In this document: piece by piece, positions 5,355 through 7,894 of the stretch
How positions within the stretch are numbered: the stretch's first letter is position 1
How the letters are laid out: every line of letters starts with the position of its first letter
NCBI GenBank assembly: GCA_030830945.1
Contig: JAURLY010000276.1
Location: 1-7,894 of the forward strand
Direction: 5' to 3'
Length of the DNA: 7,894 bases
Origin: Gammaproteobacteria bacterium
Lineage (GTDB): Bacteria; Pseudomonadota; Gammaproteobacteria; Pseudomonadales; GM7GCV1
The notes under the pieces: model-generated
Seen by the model: only the letters and a program-made list of their open reading frames with translations
The model's database searches: none
Told to the model about the DNA's origin: nothing
Program-made: the position numbers and the translations under genes

Positions 5355-7581
5355 TTCGATGCCTCAGCTTCCAACATTGGTGTATGCGCTGGTTTCTTTG
5401 AAAATCCGGGTCGAGCGAAGCCTCGCTATAATCTTCTGTTTCAAATCCCGATAGTGCTTCAGTGTCCATTTTGAAATTTCTAAGGTTCGTCGAAAAAATT
5501 AATAGCCCGCCCTCTTCCAGCAAGCGCATCGACTGCTCGATAAGACGTACATGATCACGCTGAATATCCAGAACCTCTTCCATTCGTTTAGAGTTGGAAA
5601 ATGACGGCGGATCCAAAAAGATCAGGTCAAATTTTTCTTCCGGAGCAAGACTCTGCAAGTGTAAAAATTTCAGGCAATCCTCTCGCAACAAGCGATGACG
5701 AGCCAAATCCAGATGATTTTGACGAAAGTTTCGTTCCGACCAGTCCAGATAGGTGTTGGACATATCCACACTCAGTGTACGCTTTGCGCCCCCAATGGCC
5801 GCCTGAACCGTAACGACCGAGGTATAACAAAACAGATTCAGGAAACTTTTGCCCGAAGCCAATTTATTTATCTCTCGACGTATAGGGCGATGATCCAAGA
5901 ACAAACCGGTATCCAGGTAATCTTCCAAATTTACCTCCACCAGTGCCTGCCCCTCACGAACTAACAATGCTTCTGATGCCTCGCTAGCATTTTTTTCATA
6001 TGGGCCCTGGCTATATTGGCCCTGACTTTGGGGATCTTGTCTGGTGTTGCCTTTCCCGTAATGTCCCTGGTTATTACTCTGATATTGCGAGCTTCCCCGC
6101 TGTCGCTCACGCGACTTCAAATGAATCTTGTCGGCGCTAACCCCAAGTGCAAGACCCACCGCCGTAACCAGCTCGTTCAAGCGGTGTCGAGCCTTTGCAG
6201 GATCAACGGTCTTGGGCGCAGCATATTCCTGTACGACGGCGTAACGACCTGATTCCGTTTGATACAGATCCACAGCCGCTGAGTATTCCGGCAGATCTGC
6301 GTCATACGCACGGAAAGCACTCACTTCTTCCCTACTTAACCACGAGTTCAATCGGGCCATGTTTTTCTTGATGCGATTGGCCACCATTTGAGCCCCTTCA
6401 GAAGGTGCTACCTCTCGTTTTCGACCTAATTTGTTGTCTTGGGATATATCAAACAGCAGAAGCAAACACGCCAGACTGCCGTTATCCACTCGATACTGTT
6501 TGTAACTATGGATCCCCATGCGTCGACCAAATTCAGCATTGGCTGCCAACACAGCTGCTTTCCAGCCATCAAAATGCTCCAGCAAGTTCTCGCCAATTTT
6601 TTCATACAGCAACGCCACTGCAGCCTCGTCACCGAGCCGCTCCCCATAAGGGGGGTTAGTGATCAACAGTCCTGCTGTTTCTATCGGCGCAAAGACCTGG
6701 GTAACGTCCGCAGTCTGGAAATCAACAACGTCCTGGACGCCTGCCCTGGATGCATTATCCCGTGCCATTTTCATCATGTAGGCATTATCGTCCGAGCCAA
6801 ACAACTTGCCTTTGAAATGCTCCCGACCCTCTTTCCAGCGCTGCGTCGCCTCGCGCAGCAGTGAATGCCACAAAACGCCATCATGCCCCGGCCAACGATC
6901 AAAGCCCCAGTGCTCGCGCCTAAGCCCCGGCGCAATATCCAGCGCCATCATAGCCGCCTCAATGACAAAGGTTCCGCTTCCGCACATAGGATCAAACAAG
7001 GGTTTGTTTTCGCTTGCAAACTCAGGCCAGCCTGATCGATACAAGAGTGCCGCCGCAAGATTTTCCCGCAAAGGAGCCTCTCCCTGACGAGTACGATATC
7101 CGCGACGATGCATCGCTGAGCCACTGAAATCCAACGCCACTGAAATCTGGCCCTGACTAATGCGGGCACTCAGACGTATTTCCGGCTCCTCTTTCTCGAG
7201 CTGCGGCGGTTTCAGGTCGCGCGCGTTGTGCCAGTCTGCAATGGCATCCTTGATCTTCAGTGCGCCAAAGCGGGTATGTCGTATGTGCTTGTTTTTGCCG
7301 CTGAAGTCGATGGCTAACGAAGCCCCCGGGCGCAAATGCTGCGACCAGTCTTGCTCCACTGCGGTGTTGTATAAAGACTCCACATTGGCTTCGGCTTCAA
7401 ACAGGGGCAGGAGTACCCGACTGGCCACTCTCGACCAAAGTGCAATGCGATAGGCTGTCTCCAATTCAGCTTCAATCCAGATTCCCGCCTTGGTTGGACG
7501 GACATCTGAATCTGCAATCTGGCGAACTTCATCCGCCAAAATTGGCTCAAGGCCTATGGCACAGCTAACAAATATATTCAT
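5347..7581 (-). CDS. rlmL: Bifunctional 23S rRNA (G2445-N2)/(G2069-N7) methyltransferase RlmKL
   Basis: The 744-residue protein (E. coli RlmL has about 700) is collinear with RlmKL. An N-terminal ferredoxin-like/THUMP region (1-155, with SGKNKHIRHTRFGALKIKDA) binds RNA. The RlmL methyltransferase half carries the SAM motif DPMCGSGTFVIEAA (197-210) and the N2-guanine motif ITNPPYGERL (307-316). The RlmK half carries DYLDTGLFLDHR (554-565), NLFCYT (582-587), SVDMS (604-608) and LDPPSFSNSKRM (656-667). It adds m2G2445 and m7G2069 in the peptidyl-transferase region of 23S rRNA during assembly. Residues about 495-535 are an extra low-complexity Gly/Gln/Tyr/Asn-rich linker between the halves. The second Gly of the usual NLFxYTG motif is Ser here. 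Start ATG 7579-7581 lies 22 nt after the pyrD stop, with only a weak GAG ahead, and the gene overlaps the downstream glutaredoxin-like gene. It is probably in one operon with pyrD. Confidence 0.96.
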   Translation of the reverse strand: MNIFVSCAIGLEPILADEVRQIADSDVRPTKAGIWIEAELETAYRIALWSRVASRVLLPLFEAEANVESLYNTAVEQDWSQHLRPGASLAIDFSGKNKHIRHTRFGALKIKDAIADWHNARDLKPPQLEKEEPEIRLSARISQGQISVALDFSGSAMHRRGYRTRQGEAPLRENLAAALLYRSGWPEFASENKPLFDPMCGSGTFVIEAAMMALDIAPGLRREHWGFDRWPGHDGVLWHSLLREATQRWKEGREHFKGKLFGSDDNAYMMKMARDNASRAGVQDVVDFQTADVTQVFAPIETAGLLITNPPYGERLGDEAAVALLYEKIGENLLEHFDGWKAAVLAANAEFGRRMGIHSYKQYRVDNGSLACLLLLFDISQDNKLGRKREVAPSEGAQMVANRIKKNMARLNSWLSREEVSAFRAYDADLPEYSAAVDLYQTESGRYAVVQEYAAPKTVDPAKARHRLNELVTAVGLALGVSADKIHLKSRERQRGSSQYQSNNQGHYGKGNTRQDPQSQGQYSQGPYEKNASEASEALLVREGQALVEVNLEDYLDTGLFLDHRPIRREINKLASGKSFLNLFCYTSVVTVQAAIGGAKRTLSVDMSNTYLDWSERNFRQNHLDLARHRLLREDCLKFLHLQSLAPEEKFDLIFLDPPSFSNSKRMEEVLDIQRDHVRLIEQSMRLLEEGGLLIFSTNLRNFKMDTEALSGFETEDYSEASLDPDFQRNQRIHQCWKLRHRID

Positions 7582-7603
7582 GGTAAAGCTCAGGTGAGCA
7601 GAT

Positions 7604-7894
7604 TTAGTTGTCGGCCAGTTCTTCCGCGCACTTGCGAATTAACGATGGGCCCCGGTAAATGAACCCTGTGTAGATCTGGACCAATGTCGCCCCGGCCTCA
7701 ATTTTGGCACGGGCATCTCTTGGCGAAAGAATACCGCCGACACCAATGATTGGCAGCGCACCCTGCAAAGCTTCGTTGAGCGCAAAAATAATATCCGTTG
7801 CAGCATGCGTTAAGGGGCCACCGCTTAAACCACCCTGTTCCTCTCCATGGACAAGGCCAGAGACAGAAGATTTATCCACGGTGGTATTGGTGGC
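7604..7894 (-). CDS. pyrD: Dihydroorotate dehydrogenase (quinone), C-terminal part (cut by window edge)
   Basis: The last 96 codons plus stop are visible. They match the C-terminal part of class 2 PyrD: ATNTTVDKSS at the edge (the substrate/FMN-contacting Asn-Thr region), GGLSGGPL, LPIIGVGGILSPRDA with the FMN-phosphate-binding GVGGI, and GATLVQIYTGFIYRGPSLI. The enzyme oxidises dihydroorotate to orotate in pyrimidine synthesis, passing electrons to quinone at the inner membrane. The catalytic Ser and the membrane-associating N-terminus lie outside the window. The stop is 22 nt before rlmL on the same strand, suggesting cotranscription. The partial gene shows no frameshift. Confidence 0.95.
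   Translation of the reverse strand, partial: ATNTTVDKSSVSGLVHGEEQGGLSGGPLTHAATDIIFALNEALQGALPIIGVGGILSPRDARAKIEAGATLVQIYTGFIYRGPSLIRKCAEELADN

Overview
The window looks like a chromosomal segment of a Gammaproteobacterium of intermediate G+C content. The evidence is the close match of the RlmKL, DapB and PyrD sequences to gammaproteobacterial forms and the order pyrD - rlmL - glutaredoxin-like gene. Polyhydroxyalkanoate (PHA) genes and a Cellvibrionales/Pseudomonadales-like style suggest a marine or environmental carbon-storing bacterium, but I cannot name a genus. No mobile elements, CRISPR arrays, tRNA or rRNA genes were found.

Left part (1-2346): two PHA synthase genes lie in tandem on the minus strand. 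The promoter-proximal one (414-2069) is complete and has the Cys-Asp-His triad of a PhaC catalytic domain, but its N-terminal region is not the usual class I one. The second (1-375) is only the N-terminus of an apparently ordinary class I PhaC and runs off the window. Upstream of the pair are three evenly spaced 20-bp dyads that overlap a plausible promoter. They are followed by a strong Shine-Dalgarno site that serves a 5-codon mini-ORF rather than the phaC start itself. Divergent from this pair is a LysR/NodD-type regulator (2347-3288), a reasonable but unproven candidate regulator.

Middle part (3289-5117): dapB (lysine/diaminopimelate synthesis) is on the minus strand, convergent with the LysR gene. 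Behind it on the same strand is a 47-residue single-pass membrane protein of unknown function, with its own ribosome binding site and an intrinsic terminator. A roughly 190-bp divergent spacer with several dyads separates this from a plus-strand THEM6-like hotdog thioesterase gene.

Right part (5118-7894): a minus-strand run, probably one operon, contains the end of pyrD (pyrimidine synthesis), then rlmL (dual 23S rRNA methyltransferase), then a small glutaredoxin-like gene. The last starts at TTG and overlaps the rlmL stop by 8 nt. RlmL carries a low-complexity Gly/Gln/Tyr-rich insert between its two methyltransferase halves.

Most of the window is housekeeping. The parts most worth a second look are the regulatory region before the PHA synthase pair (iterated operators, mini-ORF, A6 tract), the atypical PhaC N-terminus, and the small membrane protein next to dapB.
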